The position numbers and the translations under genes were made by a program. A model generated the notes under the pieces. It had not been told where the DNA came from and made no database searches. It saw only the letters and a program-made list of their open reading frames with translations. From NCBI GenBank assembly GCA_013399305.1, contig VXAI01000039.1, forward strand, positions 2,968,868 through 3,032,867: DNA of 64,000 bases, read 5' to 3'. Shown here one piece after another: positions 1 through 13,618 of the stretch. Position 1 is the stretch's first letter. Every line of letters begins with the position of its first letter. This DNA comes from Rostratula benghalensis. Taxonomy: Eukaryota; Chordata; Aves; Charadriiformes; Rostratulidae.

Positions 1-2844
1 CTCCCAACTCAGAAATGTTTGGTACCGTGACAAGTCTCCCTTACAGTGTTGTTGTGCGGGTGAAATATTGATGGGTGTACCTTCTTTTGTACCTTACCAG
101 CATCCCTTATGAGGCTCTGGAGAAATAATATAACTAATCTGAAAGGATGAGGTCTGTTAATTTCTTTGCTGCCACAAAGGAATGCATTATTTCAATATTA
201 GGCACACCTTTAAGGATTCTCCAAATATAATAATTTATATTTGGGCAGCAAAGGAGATCAGGTTAAGATTAGATCCCTGACTGTGCCAGGCACAGAATAA
301 AATATAAAGAAAACAGAGATTCCTGTCCCCAGCCATTTATGCTTGAAATCTACAACAGCAGACAATGCATGGTGTACCCAGGCAAATAGAGGAAGAAAAA
401 AAATGAGAAAAGATATGAGAAAAAATGTTATCAGATCAGACATCCTGATAGCCACCAGCATGCTAGTAGCATAACTGTTGCTAATTGCTTTGTTAGCATC
501 TAGACAAAGAAAAATTTTAAATAGGGAGATAAAGGGGAAGAAAAGCATAGCTGTATGCTTGTTTCTGGGGAACGCCCTCCGAAAGTGAGAAGAAGCATCC
601 GGAAATGTGTGAAAATGCTTTTATCAAAATGTAACTGGAGACATTCTGCTGGAGATGGTGATGACATCAGGGGCTCGTCAGAGGGAGCAGCAAACACCCC
701 AGCCCTAAATGAGGAATGTGAGGTTGGATGGAAACAAGATCCAGAAGATTTTGTGAGGGTGAAGGAGATTATATCTGAAGTGATCCATGGAGAAATTTGG
801 ACACAGTTTAGAAGGGCTGGAGTGAGACACCAGGAAACCGAACATAAGGTCTTGTTCTTACAAGGCATCTCCAGCTGATATCAGGTGCAAGGAGCCATGC
901 CTGAGCTTCGCTATAGGCTGAGCTCTCATTCAGGAGCCACTTTGGTTTCATTAACAAGTGCCAATGCTGGAAGACATGGTAACTCTGCTTGTGCACAGCT
1001 GTAGTCCTGTATGATCCCAGTGATTGTACTTCACAAGCTCTGTCCATCGAGGGAAGAAGCACTTCACTTTTTGCCTATGCAGACAAGCTGATGGGCTCTT
1101 GTTTAGGTTTCTGCCGACAGAGGAAGGCCAAGTGCAGGTGCTAGGTACTGGGAGACAGCTTATCCTCTGGCAACTCAGGCCTAGACACAGTGCCACAGTC
1201 CCCACAGGCACAGCTTTGTCTTAAGCTCTCGAAATTTGTATTGTTTAGCTGCATAGTCCTATCGTGTTGGGAGCAAGATGGTGATTATTCTATTAACTCC
1301 TGGTTGCTCCTAGCACCATATGTTCTCTTTGCCCTTTAGGTGCATGGTAGCACTTTGTAAATTCCTCTTTGCAAAAAGTGCATGGCTTTCTATTCGTTCC
1401 TGGTCCCATACTTTGTAAATGGCTGCTGAAAGAGAACACTTTCCAGTATTGCATAAAGGGCTGCATGCCACCCATTAATCCCCTTTTTACACTGCCATTC
1501 TCCCTACCAGCTCTGCACACTATATCAGATCAGGGAGTTACAGTGGTGGTGTAGAGTTTGACAGGGTAGGATATGAGCTTTTGAAAAAGTTACTTGGTAA
1601 TTTTTTTCTTCCTTCTCTTTAGAATAGCAGGTTTTCTTTTCAAGGTGCACACTGGTGGTTGGGTTTTTTTCTTTTACTACTGTTCTTTTAAGCTATGGAA
1701 TGCTGTGAGATGCTGACTGTCAGCCAGCAAAATCAACCATTTTTTTCAGAGGAACTAAATTTCCTTCCCTTTGCCACGATAATGGATGATCAAATGGGAA
1801 ATAATTGAACTTTTTGATGAAAGCACAGCTCAAATTTCAAAATACTTTGTTAAAAATATTAATAGTATATAAAAGTATTAAAGAAATAGAGAAGATCCAA
1901 TAAAAGATGACCAAATTATTATATGAATTTTAATTCTATTATTATTAATAGCAGAAATATCAAAATAGTAAAAATAAAATCTGAATATGAACGGAGCATG
2001 CTTATGTAATTTTCTCATGATACTGGTTCATGTATGGCTTATTACACAACTAATCCTTATGTGTGCTTACTCTCCTTACTTAATATAACATTAACTTTTC
2101 TTCAGAGGCAATAATCTATCATAAGCAGGTCAATTATCTATGTTATTATTAACTTTATCAGGAAGACAAATTTTACATGCTAATATGATTCTTTTGATCT
2201 TAAATTATTTGTAATTTTGCAGAACAGTGCAATCCTCATGGCAACTGATAAGGGTTCAGTACGAAGTATTGATAATAATTTTCCTTGGAGCTGGAGTGGG
2301 TGTAATAACACCAGGAAATGTTTTATAAACTTTCCCTTGATGTCAGCTATTCATGTCTTGATCCCAAGGGGATAGGCTGCACATCCTCTTTCTAACCATG
2401 CTATAAGAATTATTGTTACTATTATTATTATTATGGATCTGAAAGAAGAGTCAGGTGGAGATGAGGAAAAAATCTATTTTTAAACAACCATACAGAACAC
2501 ACCGTGTCCTCATATGCCCAGATTTGCTACAACCTGACAATAAAATAGAACCTTGTGACACAGATTTTTAATGATTTAATGTTTCTGTTTTGTCTAGAAA
2601 GCACTCTAGAGGAGTTTTTCTTCTTTCTTTACTGAATTAAGAAGAGCTATTATAGCTTTAGCTATAATTTATCTATTGTCTATTTTCAGAGCCCGCTTCT
2701 AGTTCTTCAGATGCACTCCCCATCATGACCTAGAGCGGAAGCCTTGGTTATTAAAGACCATGCTAAAACAGTTACTGTTGTAAGTAGCGTGCAGGCAGAC
2801 TCATAAAGCTCCTAAGATATATTCTACTGTCAGGTCTCAAAATT
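1..2844. other. Gene-free AT-rich stretch
   Basis: No exon, RNA gene or recognised repeat is supported here. From about 540 to 1555 the base composition is less AT-rich and medium-length open frames overlap on both strands (for example 555-878 forward and 500-868 reverse). None resembles a protein family I know, and the overlap on both strands is what a stretch poor in stop codons gives by chance. The rest, notably 1850-2200, is very AT-rich. A 20-nt near-palindrome (9-bp arms around TT) lies at 2649-2668. Confidence 0.6.
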
Positions 2845-3345
2845 TGTGACATTGTGTCTTCACGTTGTGGCCTGTTGCACTGAACTTGGTGAGACCCACG
2901 GAAGCTCACTTGCCCATGGTTGCCTTGTTTTGATCATGGAGAAAGCTTTGGCATGCACTATGTGTTTTCACACACATGGTCACTGTGCATTTGGGTGCCT
3001 GGGGGTGTCCGTAGGCTGTAGCTTGCAACACCCACCCGTTGGTATAAGTAGATATAGGGAGCAGAGCTGGCACAGAGCAGAGCTGGGGCAGATGGATGCC
3101 TGACAGCCAGGGCTTGCAGAGACAGACTGCCAGCTTGCTCCTGCAGTCAGACTGCTCCAGTGGGTCCAGAAAGCCTATCCTCATCTGGATCCCTTCTGGC
3201 AATTTAAATTTTAGTGTCTTGTATCCCCTAAAGCTGCTAGAGACTTATCTGCCTCTGGCCCTGCAGAGCTTGGCCATGAAAATGTGACAATTAAACACAC
3301 TTTTCACCTTTAAGCTTCAGTGTCCCAACTTTTGGCAATGCCTGA
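2845..3345 (+). mobile_element. Possible solo LTR (unproven)
   Basis: This 500-bp block differs from its AT-rich surroundings and has features in the order expected of a retroviral long terminal repeat. It begins near a TG (TGTGACATTG). A TATA-like element, TATAAGTAG, lies near 3041. A GC-richer segment with GCAGAGCTGG repeats follows at the expected start-site distance. A polyadenylation-like AATTAAA lies near 3289, followed by a short tail that reaches a CA near 3345. I could not find matching target-site duplications, and no gag, pol or env sequence is next to it. If it is an LTR, it is an old solo copy on the forward strand. It could equally be non-repetitive promoter-like sequence. Confidence 0.3.
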
Positions 3346-5214
3346 ACTGAATTAGAGAAGGCTGTATGCCCTGAGGTAAGTCCTGCAAGAGGGTGTATTT
3401 CTGAGGCTGGGGAAAATATATAGTGAAAGGGATGATTCATTAGGAATTTTTACGAGTAAAATTTGACTATACAGAGTAAAAATTCAGTATTTTTACAGAG
3501 ATGATATATTCATATCACACTATGACAACAGTTCTGCAGTCAGGGGTTGTCCTAGAATTATTCACTTAATTCCCAGTGATGCTCTCACTGCTCAAATAAG
3601 CAGCTTTGTTGTCTTCAGTCTTTAATCCTTGGATTAATTATTTATAATTCCTATAAGCACAAGAAAAATATTAACTTTTTTTTTTTTTCTGAAACACAAT
3701 AAATTATTTTATTGCTGAGAAATTGTTTCTATCAGCTACTGAAGCTCTCCTTCCACAAATGTAGTCATAAATGCAGGGAAGAATTATCTCATATTTTTTC
3801 ATAATTGTGCCTTGGCTTTAAATGGTGATGACTTAGAACAGGAGAAAAAGTGTACACCCATGAGATACACTGTGCAGAAAATTCCTCATTTGCAATGAAG
3901 TAATGTAGTTGTCTCTTACCACTCTAATGACTAAATATTTGTAAAACTGCCTTCATGAATCTTCATGCTATAAAATTCTCTAACAAGAAGCCATGTACTG
4001 AGTTTCTACTTCAATTTCTATGCAGTTTGTTTTCAGTCTTCTGATCCCATGGAAGTGCTAGGAATGAATGAAAAAATAGGTGTGGATTCCAGGGTCTGAC
4101 CTGGACACTTTTTCCCTGGATCGTCCTAGGATTCCACTAAAGTAATAACACTACAGAAGTGAAGATCAACAGAAAAATTCAAAAGTTGGTTCTACTAACC
4201 ACCAGTCAACAGGGAATTTATTTGGGCCCAAATATGTCACCAGCACACAGCTTGCAAGAGAAGTGTCTTTGCAATTGAGAGCAGAGCCTCAACATCACCC
4301 TGATCAACCCTTTTTGCCAAACCTGTGGGGCTGTCAGAACGCTTGTACTTGAGCTGCTCTGAGTGATTTGCGTGTCTCTGCAGTATCTACAAAGCACCTG
4401 CTGGCAGCAGGAAGAGCAGACCTCTCCAAAAGGGAAAACTGCTGACTGAAGAGTGCTGAACTGAAGAGCTGCACATGAGCCTTTTCTGAGCCTTCAGCAT
4501 GTTTAATTTTGGTTTCGTTTTAGTAAGAACTTTGTTTAAACTGCACCCGTTTATCCGTTTCTAATTGCCTGCTTCTTTCTTGCTGCCTTTGTGCCATTCC
4601 TCATGTATCAGCATTGTTCTTTATGCATCAGCTTTGAAATGCCGACTTTCACGAGACCAGGTTTGTGGTGTGGCACTTGCCATGCAAGATTTTCAGTGCT
4701 GAAATGCAGGTTTCCAAAAAGGCCTTAACACAAACTCCAGGTCTGTAAAGCAGTGTCAAGCACAAGTGTTTGTTCGGAAATACTGCCATTCAAAAATCAA
4801 TCGAAACATGTAAGTAAGCACTATTCATACAAAAATACAGATGCAAATTTTTAGGTCCAAGCAGAAGTCACTTTAGGTTTATCATCAATATGTCATCAAA
4901 TTACTTTACGTTTTACAATGAAATGGCATCTCATTCAGTAGTTGAACTAAATGGCAGTTTTCTAGAGTAAGGATCTGAAGATGATTCTGGTTCTCTTGTG
5001 AACTATGGGTCATCTATGTCACACTGTAAAGAGCAAGGCAAACACAAAGGTGATGTATAGCTGGGGTTATAATCTATGTAGCATGTAAAAGAATCCTACT
5101 CTATTCAACATATGCTGGACTTTTAGCAAAAACATTGCTAAATGTCCAAATTTCAAGGGACATGTTGAAGTTGCATGAAGTCCAGGCAAGACTTTTGTGG
5201 GAAGCTGATCAGAG

Positions 5215-5233
5215 TTTTTTTTTTTTTTTTTTT
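5215..5233 (+). repeat. T19 homopolymer
   Basis: An uninterrupted run of 19 T. Read on the reverse strand it could be the A-tail of a retroposed sequence, but no recognisable retroposon lies beside it. Treated as a simple repeat. Confidence 0.9.
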
Positions 5234-6847
5234 CAGGAGTGATAGAGTGGAAAGTGTGTGAGAATATTCTTTAAGTATGTAAGGGGCTGCAGGAAGAGAA
5301 TAACCTGCTTTCCTGTTAAGGCCAGGAGAAAAATTGATGGGCTTAAATTGCAACAGAGAAGACTTGGCTTATACATGCCGTTTTACTTGCAAGGATAACA
5401 AAACACTGGAAACATGGATAGCGTAGGAAGGTGGAAGATTCCCTACCATGAGAAGTACTCAGTAGACAAACATGCTACAAATGGCATGAGGATGGTTCAT
5501 CTTGTCCCTAAGGCAGTGGGTGGACCTTCTAGACCTTTGAGTATGTAACCTTCTCTCTGATTGCATTAGGGGTAGTAATACACAGTTAAAAGTTAAAACA
5601 TGTGGCAACTTAAAGCATTTAATCATCTTTCTCTGATTTGTTCAACAGTGATGAATTTCATGGAGAGCATATCAGGCTATACAATTCTTCCTTTCATACC
5701 AAACTTATAGCAGAGGGACTGGAATACTGGACACATCCCTTTGTTTTGATTTGTGATGTCTTCCTCATGCTCCACCACCTATTCCTGTTGGCATACATGT
5801 ATAGAATTAGAAGCATAAAAAGAGGTACTTTTGTCTTCTTCCTGTGCCTAAAAAGGGTATAACACACAGGAAATAATTAGGTTTTTTGGCTTCTGTAATA
5901 TCTACACAGTCCAGCTTCTGCAGAGCAACAAACCATGATTGATGTGGGAGAAACCCAGTGACAAAGTGCTCTCCATGAGAATGCAGCCATTGGTGGAGGA
6001 AGGTAGTTTTCTCATTTAATGAATATTTTAGTGTTAGATAAATCAAGATAAATTTGATCTTTTCTATGAAAAGTTGGTGCTTTTTGATCTGAAAACAAGT
6101 ATCAGAGTACATTATAATGTTTAGCATGGTTTTTGTTGTAATTAAAGAGCTGAACTAATTGCCAGTGAACAGAGAAGCTTTTGAGGAGTGTAGCTACATA
6201 GACTTCCACATGGTGTTCTTGGAGAACTGAAAAACACCCCAGAAAACGCCAGCCCAAAATAGTTCTGTTATATAATCTCAATGGCAAGCAGATCTGCTTG
6301 TTTGAATAGGGTCCGCTGTACCTGCTTCTTGGTAGACGTCCACCGCACATCCTCCATATTCTTACTTCCTCCCGATATGTGGACTGCTTCTCTTCTAGCT
6401 CAAGCCCTCTATTTCCGTTTTTTCAACCTGCTTTGGGTGTGTCAGTTTGATCACCAAACTTTACACGTTTCAGCAAAGTTGTTACATGCGTGGTGAAAAA
6501 ACCATAATTTAGTGGTGTGAGAGGACACGCCCTTGAGTTGTATTATGCACTTGCCAATGTGTACCATCATACTATTTTGGGTGATAAATGTTCACCATCT
6601 CCTAGTCAAATCTGTATACCAACAAATGAAGAAATGAAAAACATGCTGCAATGATGCCAACCTACAAAAAGCTCAGAGAAACAGCCATCCATCTTCAAAA
6701 CTGTTTTTCTCTTGTTGCTTGTTACTTGCCTGAAGGTAGCCAGTAGGACAAGCAACAAATGCAACCTATTTTTCTTTTCTTTATTTTTCTTTTTTTTTTT
6801 TTCTTTTTTTTCTCTAATGCTCTGATCAACTCCTTTAACCTTTACGG

Positions 6848-6870
6848 ATAAGGACTGCTGAAGTCCTTAT
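6848..6870. repeat. Small perfect hairpin
   Basis: A 9-bp perfect inverted repeat, ATAAGGACT and AGTCCTTAT, separated by the 5-nt loop GCTGA. It is too short to be a microRNA precursor and lies in no recognised element, so it is recorded only as a structural feature. Confidence 0.7.
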
Positions 6871-9800
6871 GCAAGAGACACAAAGGGAATTTCTCCTCCA
6901 GCCCTTTAGTTTAGATCAGAAATGTGCTTTTGAGGAAAATCTCTAATCAACCCAACTTATTGCACATTGCTCTGCATCACAGATATTTGGTCTTGTTTTT
7001 CAGCACTGCTTGCTAACAAAGGCACATAGTCAAAGACTGTATGTGGGTTTCACCATTAATGTGGTCATGGGTTCTCTAAATGAGCTTCAATGCTACTGTT
7101 AAGATGAAAGTAGCTTTCATCTTTAAAATTTATATGTTATACTCGAATCACTCAAGTGGTTGTCTGTACTTTTATTTTGATGAATGTTAATTTATGCATA
7201 TTTTACTTTTTGTGGCAAAAGTATATTTAAGTCAAAAGGTGACAATTATGCTCCTCTGAACTAGCCAGGGCTATGGAAGAGGGCTGGAGGATGACTCTTT
7301 TAATTACTTCTTGTTTTCTGAATCCTAAGCATAATTGCAGACGGTTGAAGTGTAATGTCTCAATTTCCTACTGGCTTAAAATTTCTGCTTCTTAAAATGC
7401 TGAACTTCAGCAGGTGTCAGGAGAACATACCACACTCAGTTCTTATTGAAAGTATCCATGCATTGATGCATTCATGCCAAGCACTTTTAAGGTTGTTATT
7501 GCTGCGTATCTCAAGGTACCGCTTCCACTGGGCACTCACTCTCTAGCTAAGAAACTCTGGTGAAAAAGTTGACTGGAGCAGTGATACCAAAACAAAACCC
7601 AAGTGAGATAATTAGGTGGAGGGAAGGTTTTGCTCTTTCTGCCTGTGAAGGTGTAGGAGGCTCACTGCTGGTCCATTAGTCCACTCTGAGCAAACTGGAC
7701 TGTGCTGATGCAACCAGTTCTCAAGGTTTTATCAGCAGGCTCACAATACATGTACATTTATAACTACTGCAGTCATGAAATGAATGTATCTCAGATTATA
7801 AGGAAGTAAATTTTCTAGTCTTCAAGGTTGCAAGAGAAAGATGGCTGAAGCCATCTAAAAAAAGTACATTACAAATTCAGATCAAGGAGCACACAACTTA
7901 TATATTTTTAAGGCAAAAATCCTGTGAATGTTTAAGAAATCTCATAATTGGGGATTTTTCTTCAGCACTTGGAAATATCAAACTTCCCTCACTCACAATA
8001 AATAAAAATTTTCAAAATATGTCCTTCTGTGCCAGTTAAATAGTGCAAAACAGCCTTTTAAATGACATTGGGTTTGTATTTATGTATTTTTGAATGTAGG
8101 CAATAACTGCAGACATAGATCTAGGGGGTGCATTTATACAGACATATAAAATTATATATGTACTCAACAGTCTTTATAGGCATATAAATTAATGAAGAAA
8201 GACAAGTTGGCATTTTGCTGCCTTACTCCCATCAGTAAGAAGGGCAGACTTGTCTGTCCTACACTGTAAGTCTTAAATGAATTAGTAGAATAACAATGTT
8301 TTAGTTGTTTGATGTTAATTCATCTGCATAAAGCTTACAGTAAAGTTAACATTAAGCCACAGAAAAGTTATTTTCATGAACATGTAGCCAAAAGTGCAGA
8401 TAGTTATTTTAATAGAAACTGAAGCGAAAAATAGTGTGCTGTGATACCTGCTCTTCCTTTCGTACTCACATACTATACTTTTCTTTAAATGATTGCGTGT
8501 CTGAGTACCCTTTCATAAAGCTTTCAAAGGATCATCTATTTTTCACGTTCTATTTTGGCTCACTGACTTCATCAAAGGTTTAACGAGCATAAAGAAGTGA
8601 TAGACAGCTGAATACATGCTACCTTTCTGACATAGCAGGGTGGGGATTATGCCACAGATGATTTGATGACAGACTGAACAGAGCGGTGGGTTGCATGTCA
8701 TGTCTATTTTTTAAGAGAAAAGTGAGCACTTTACTGCAAGCTGTCTGGCTGAGTGTAGAAGAAGCTTTTGTAATATGATTTGACTGGCAGAAGGAGAGAA
8801 AAAGGAAAGTTACTGCATTAAAGATCTTGACTTAATTGCAAAATACCAAGTCAGATTATGTAGGAAGTACCTGAGTTAGCAGGTACAATGGAAACAACTT
8901 TAATGAACATTTGCCCCAAAGCAACCTGTTTCTATTTTGTTCAAGGCAAATTAGTTTGGCATGGGGACTGGTGTCTTCTATGCCTTTGCCATTAAAATAG
9001 TGTAGATAAGAGAATGTATATAAAAAGCTTGTTCTCTGTGGATTTTTTTAAGGGCAATTATGTGTTTGTTGATGTTGAAGTTTATTTTGTAGGCTCAAAA
9101 CATCTTTCCAAAACTTTAGGATTTATGAAAACCCTAAGGGTCTGTAGTTTATGAACAGCATGTTAGGGCATAGTTGTACTTTAGCCTTCAGAAGCAGACG
9201 AATCTGAAAAATAGCATCGTATCTATTCTGCTGGCTGAAAAACTGGATGGCTAGCTTAAGGCCAAAAAGCAGAACAGTAGCAGACGCAGGAACAAAATCG
9301 CAGGTGACTTCAGTTTTAAATATTAAATATATTTGACAACATATTACATATAAAGGATTGAGACAAGAGACATTAATCCACAAAAAGGCTTAAATTTTTA
9401 ATAGACAGCATTAATGACAGGCATTTAAGTACAAAATTACATCCTCAGTATCCTAAATCAGTTGCCACCTAAAATTTTGACCCTGGAAAACTGTATAAGC
9501 CATGTGCTCATAGTTCTGAGCTGATTATATGCTTAATTACCATGGTCCAGATCTCTCTGCATCTCAAGAAAAGACTAGGTGCAGTCTCTTGCCTCTCAGG
9601 ACAGTGCCTAGCCATTGAACTACTGAGTATTCTCTAGCTGGGATTCAGCTTCTTTTGCCAAAGTTGTGTTACTTGGTTTAAATTTATAAATCTTTATTTG
9701 GCAGGAGGGCACCAGAATGACTTTTTGATTAAATGGTTAACAAATTGTCAGCAAAGGCCTGGCTTCAGGTTCTTATTTGGGGAATATTTAAATGTTTTAC

Positions 9801-12437
9801 GCAAAGCAGAGCAGGTTGTATATTGTTTTCTTAGTAGATGTAGAAAAGATTCTCAGAGTTAGTTTATTAAGATGCCAGTCCTCCTCAGCAGTGTCAAGTG
9901 AAATTAAATCAAGAGGAACTGGAGGTGCAATGGGAATTATCAATTGATTGCTACATCAGTCTAAATAAGTCCTTTGGCGTGTCTGTAACTCACCTCTTCA
10001 GTGGTTTTCTGTAAGCCAATTAGAAACTAACAACAGGGTTTAGAAGACATAAAATAATAGAAGTCTCCCTTACATCCCCTATTTACACAGGGACTGCAAT
10101 AGTCAGCCTTTACAAGAAAAGATGCAGAACAGAAATAAATAGGGAGAGTGTTTTGCACTGAGTTATTAATTAAGCTAAATTAAAAAGAAAGTATGGCTGA
10201 AATTAGCCTCTGTTGCTTGTAGAAAGTAAAAACTTTATTCCAGCTGTTCTAGGTTTTCTACAAACTTTTATACTTAACATTTAAGGCTTAAAAAAAAAAT
10301 AAATAAAGTAAACATACATCTTTGCAAATGGTAGCTGTTTCAACACTATGACTTAATATGGTTCTTCTGCTAACACATTACTTGTTTATCTAAGTATAAG
10401 AATCACAGTTTCAACACTAACACTCAGTTAAGAAAAAAATACCCAAAACACTGTTGTTCCATATTTTTGAACCCTAATCCCTTTCCCAAGGGTTCCAATG
10501 CTAAAAGCAGTTATCTTCTTGAAAGAAAGTAAGGGCATCTTTCATATTTTTGGTTACGTTGAAGAAGGATACTATGATACTAGGTCTGGTACAACTCTTA
10601 GCTTCCCCCACACACAATAATATTCCCATTGTATGTATCTTTATGGTGAGTTTAAGCCCTGAGGCATGGCTTGTCTCTATTGTATATTATGGAGTTATTA
10701 TCATGGTGGTTCATGTTCTAGGTTAGTTTGTGTACATTATCATTACACAGATCTATACTACTATGAATCCTGATAAAATGCCTGCAGGAATGGGTCTTTG
10801 CCTTGTCCTGCTAAAGTTTTCCTGTTTTCCTCTAATGGACGTCTTTGTGGACCTCTGTGGACAGAGGGTAAAATAACGATTAGTCTTCTGTCTCCGATAG
10901 CAATTTTGTACAACTTTAACTGGAAGAGTAACTTGAGATCACTCAAGCACCTGTGATATTCTGGACTGCTCTCCATTAGGACATGAAGACTCGTACTCTA
11001 AACCGACGCTCATACATCTAGCAGTAAGGATTGCACGTGTCAGCCCAAAGCCTGGAGGATATTTCTGTCTTTGTCATGGACTGCATAAGAGAGAGCCAAG
11101 AGAGAAGGTGAATGAAGAATGCCAGGGAACTTGTGGGGATGGAGTGGAGGAGATACTTATGATGTGAAATTTAAGTGAACTGAATATTTGGTGAGTTTGG
11201 AAAAAAAAGTGTGTGTTATTCTTTTCCTTTTCAGTGAAAGCCATGGAAGATGAATTCAAAATTTATGTCACTTGCAAAAATGAAATTACTAAGCAATAGG
11301 ATTGTCAGATACATCTGTATAAATCCAAATAAACATAGCAAACATGCCTGCTGTGAATTTTATCTCTTGCCGATAATTTTTGGAAGTTAATCCTACCCCA
11401 GCACTCTCTGTGTGGAGCAATGATTAAACAGAAATAGAAGTGGGGGGGTGGGGGGCTCTTACTTTATTGCACATACTAGTATACCCTCATATTTGAACAA
11501 ATGCCAGGTTTCCTTTCTTGCTAAAAGATTAAATTTTTGCCTATTAAAAGGGCCAGTAAACCACTAAAGTACACTTCAATAGTAATCACCACGAAGAAAA
11601 CAATATATTTTGAACAAATAGAAACTGTTATTCCATCAGAATGAAGTACAAATAGCCAGCTGCAGTGCTTTCTTTAGGGAAACAGTGTTCCACTGCACTG
11701 TCCCTGGGGAGATGCCATGGGATGTAGAAAGCATGAAATATTTAACCCTAGGAATCTGCTGTCTTCAGAGCCATCCATAATCAAATAACTGCTCCTCTAC
11801 ACTCCAAGTGCAGGAGATGTAAAAACAGGCTGCGTAACAGATGGGATCTTTTGTGATGTAAAATGAAATTAGACCAATTAATACATATTTAGTATTGCTA
11901 CGACTCATTCGGGCAAAATCAGCCAAAATTTTAAGCAAACTAATTTATCAAGGGCACAGAATGGGCAATCTAGGAATCTAGGAAGTGCTTTTATTTTAGC
12001 TGTGCACATGAAGCACTGCTCACTCTCTGTTTCTGTAGAGGAATGTCAGTTAAGTATAATATTCAGTTGAACTTACTAGTAAAATATTAATCTTGCACTG
12101 TGGGTCAATTAGACCATACAGTGGATGTGCCCGGTTGCCAGCCCTTCCTCCTGCTGAGATCCAGAGGTTGAGTCTTCCAGCGCTTTGGGGCTGGGCAAAG
12201 GGTGTTTCACCTGCCCTTGGCTCGAGCCCAAGACCCAAAAGCTCTGTACCCACCTCTGGGACCTTGTTCTTAGAGCTGAGCTTCCAGTCAGGAAAAGGCT
12301 GGATTTTTGGCTACACGTTGTACTTGGACTTGATTTATAAATAGTTTATAACAGATAGCTAAATTATTGATAGGTGCTAGAAGTGTGCTACAGATATAAG
12401 TAGCCTGTATGGTGACTGTTAAAAGCACACAGCCAAA

Positions 12438-12499
12438 AGGGGAGATCGACCAGACGATCTCTGGGGGTCCCATCTGATTCCAGCCATTTTGCCACTCTG
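12438..12499 (+). mobile_element. CR1 LINE 3'-end fragment
   Basis: A short stretch resembles the extreme 3' end of CR1 in sense orientation: GGGAGATCGACCAGACGATC, then a GGGGTCCC block and CCAGCCATTTTG. This matches the usual order of gat-gatct, ggtccc and cagccatt-tg in CR1 3' ends. CR1 is the main avian non-LTR retrotransposon and leaves many 5'-truncated copies. The fragment is only about 60 bp, its terminal 8-bp repeats are degraded, and no coding part remains, so the call is moderate. Confidence 0.5.
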
Positions 12500-13526
12500 C
12501 GCTGAGGAGGATTTCCAGGAGTAGCCAACCGTACCCCTCAAAAAGAGAACAGCAACTCACGCCAGCACATATGCCTTGGCTGCTGTGCTTGACAAAAGAG
12601 CATACTGCAGGGGAGACATCCCACAGGGGGATGCAAAGGAGGCAACTCACGCTCCTGCAAAGATGAAATTAGCTGCCCTTACTGAATGTTATATCTTTTC
12701 TTGCTTGTAAGCCTCTTCAGTGATTTTTGCTTGCGTGGCCAAGATGTTTCCAGAAATTACTTCTACCCTTGAAAAATGTCCCTGACTGAACATGAGAATT
12801 ACAAATTGCAGTGACTGCAGGACTTTCAGACTCTTCTTTGCATTTTTTACCCTGTGTATATCGACATTTTCCCTGAACATTATTCCTTAAGTAACATTAG
12901 CGTCTGTGTAATCATTCCTCAGCCAGTATTTTTGAAACACGTTAGTCAGCCAGAGCTGCATGTACTGCAGTTAGTCCCAAACCCTCTTACACTGTTCAGT
13001 CTCCAAATATTGAGTCCCTTTATGCAACAGAGACATTCTGTGTTTCCAGTCCATAGCCTGTGAGTAAAGATCACTTGCCTAAGGGTATCTGTTTTCGTCC
13101 ATTTCTCGTGGTAGCACATGCCATTAGCTCTCATTCATAAAAGTAAATTCTCACCAATCTTCTTGCCAGTGCAACTCTAGAGGATGAATATGGGGAGCAT
13201 ACAGGGAGGTAGAAAACAAAATTAGATTAGAAATTATACTTATGAGATCACAAATAAACTCACTTCACAGCTTCCAGCATACAGGAATGTGTATCATATT
13301 CAAAATAGGTAAATGATTTTGATATTCCTAGAATTAATCTGAATTACTTCCAGTGCACCATGAATTATTGCTTAATGATGTGAAAAGGAAATATCATTAG
13401 GCTGATTACATTATTATCAAAATAAGAATTTGCCTCTTCTGTCACGGATTTTGAAAATTATTTACTTAATGGAATAATTAGAATCTTAAATTTATTGTTG
13501 GAATGTAAGATCTGTGGTAAGTAATG

Positions 13527-13618
13527 TAATTAACCATACATTGGTTATGTTATATTGGCATGTGATTAACCATACATTTGTTACATTATATTGGCATGTA
13601 ATTAACCACACATTGACA
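13527..13618. repeat. 36-bp tandem repeat, about 2.5 copies
   Basis: Three consecutive copies of a 36-bp unit start at 13527, 13563 and 13599. Each begins with (A/G)ATTAACCA(T/C)ACATT; the first two continue to TTATATTGGCATG and the third is cut short after about 20 bp. The copies differ at a handful of positions, so the duplication is not recent. It lies in very AT-rich DNA and overlaps no gene. Confidence 0.85.

Larger units (their letters stand above)
3346..12437. other. Gene-free AT-rich stretch
   Basis: Nine kilobases with no supported gene. Contents seen: a T13 run at 3676-3688; a T19 run at 5215-5233; a pyrimidine-rich, mostly T tract at about 6768-6815; a small perfect hairpin at 6848-6870; and a G-run pair (G7, T, G6) at 11442-11455. 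A GTAAGT splice-donor-like site lies at 3376, just downstream of the LTR-like block. The open frames (up to about 106 codons) have no recognisable domains and occur on both strands. Confidence 0.6.
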
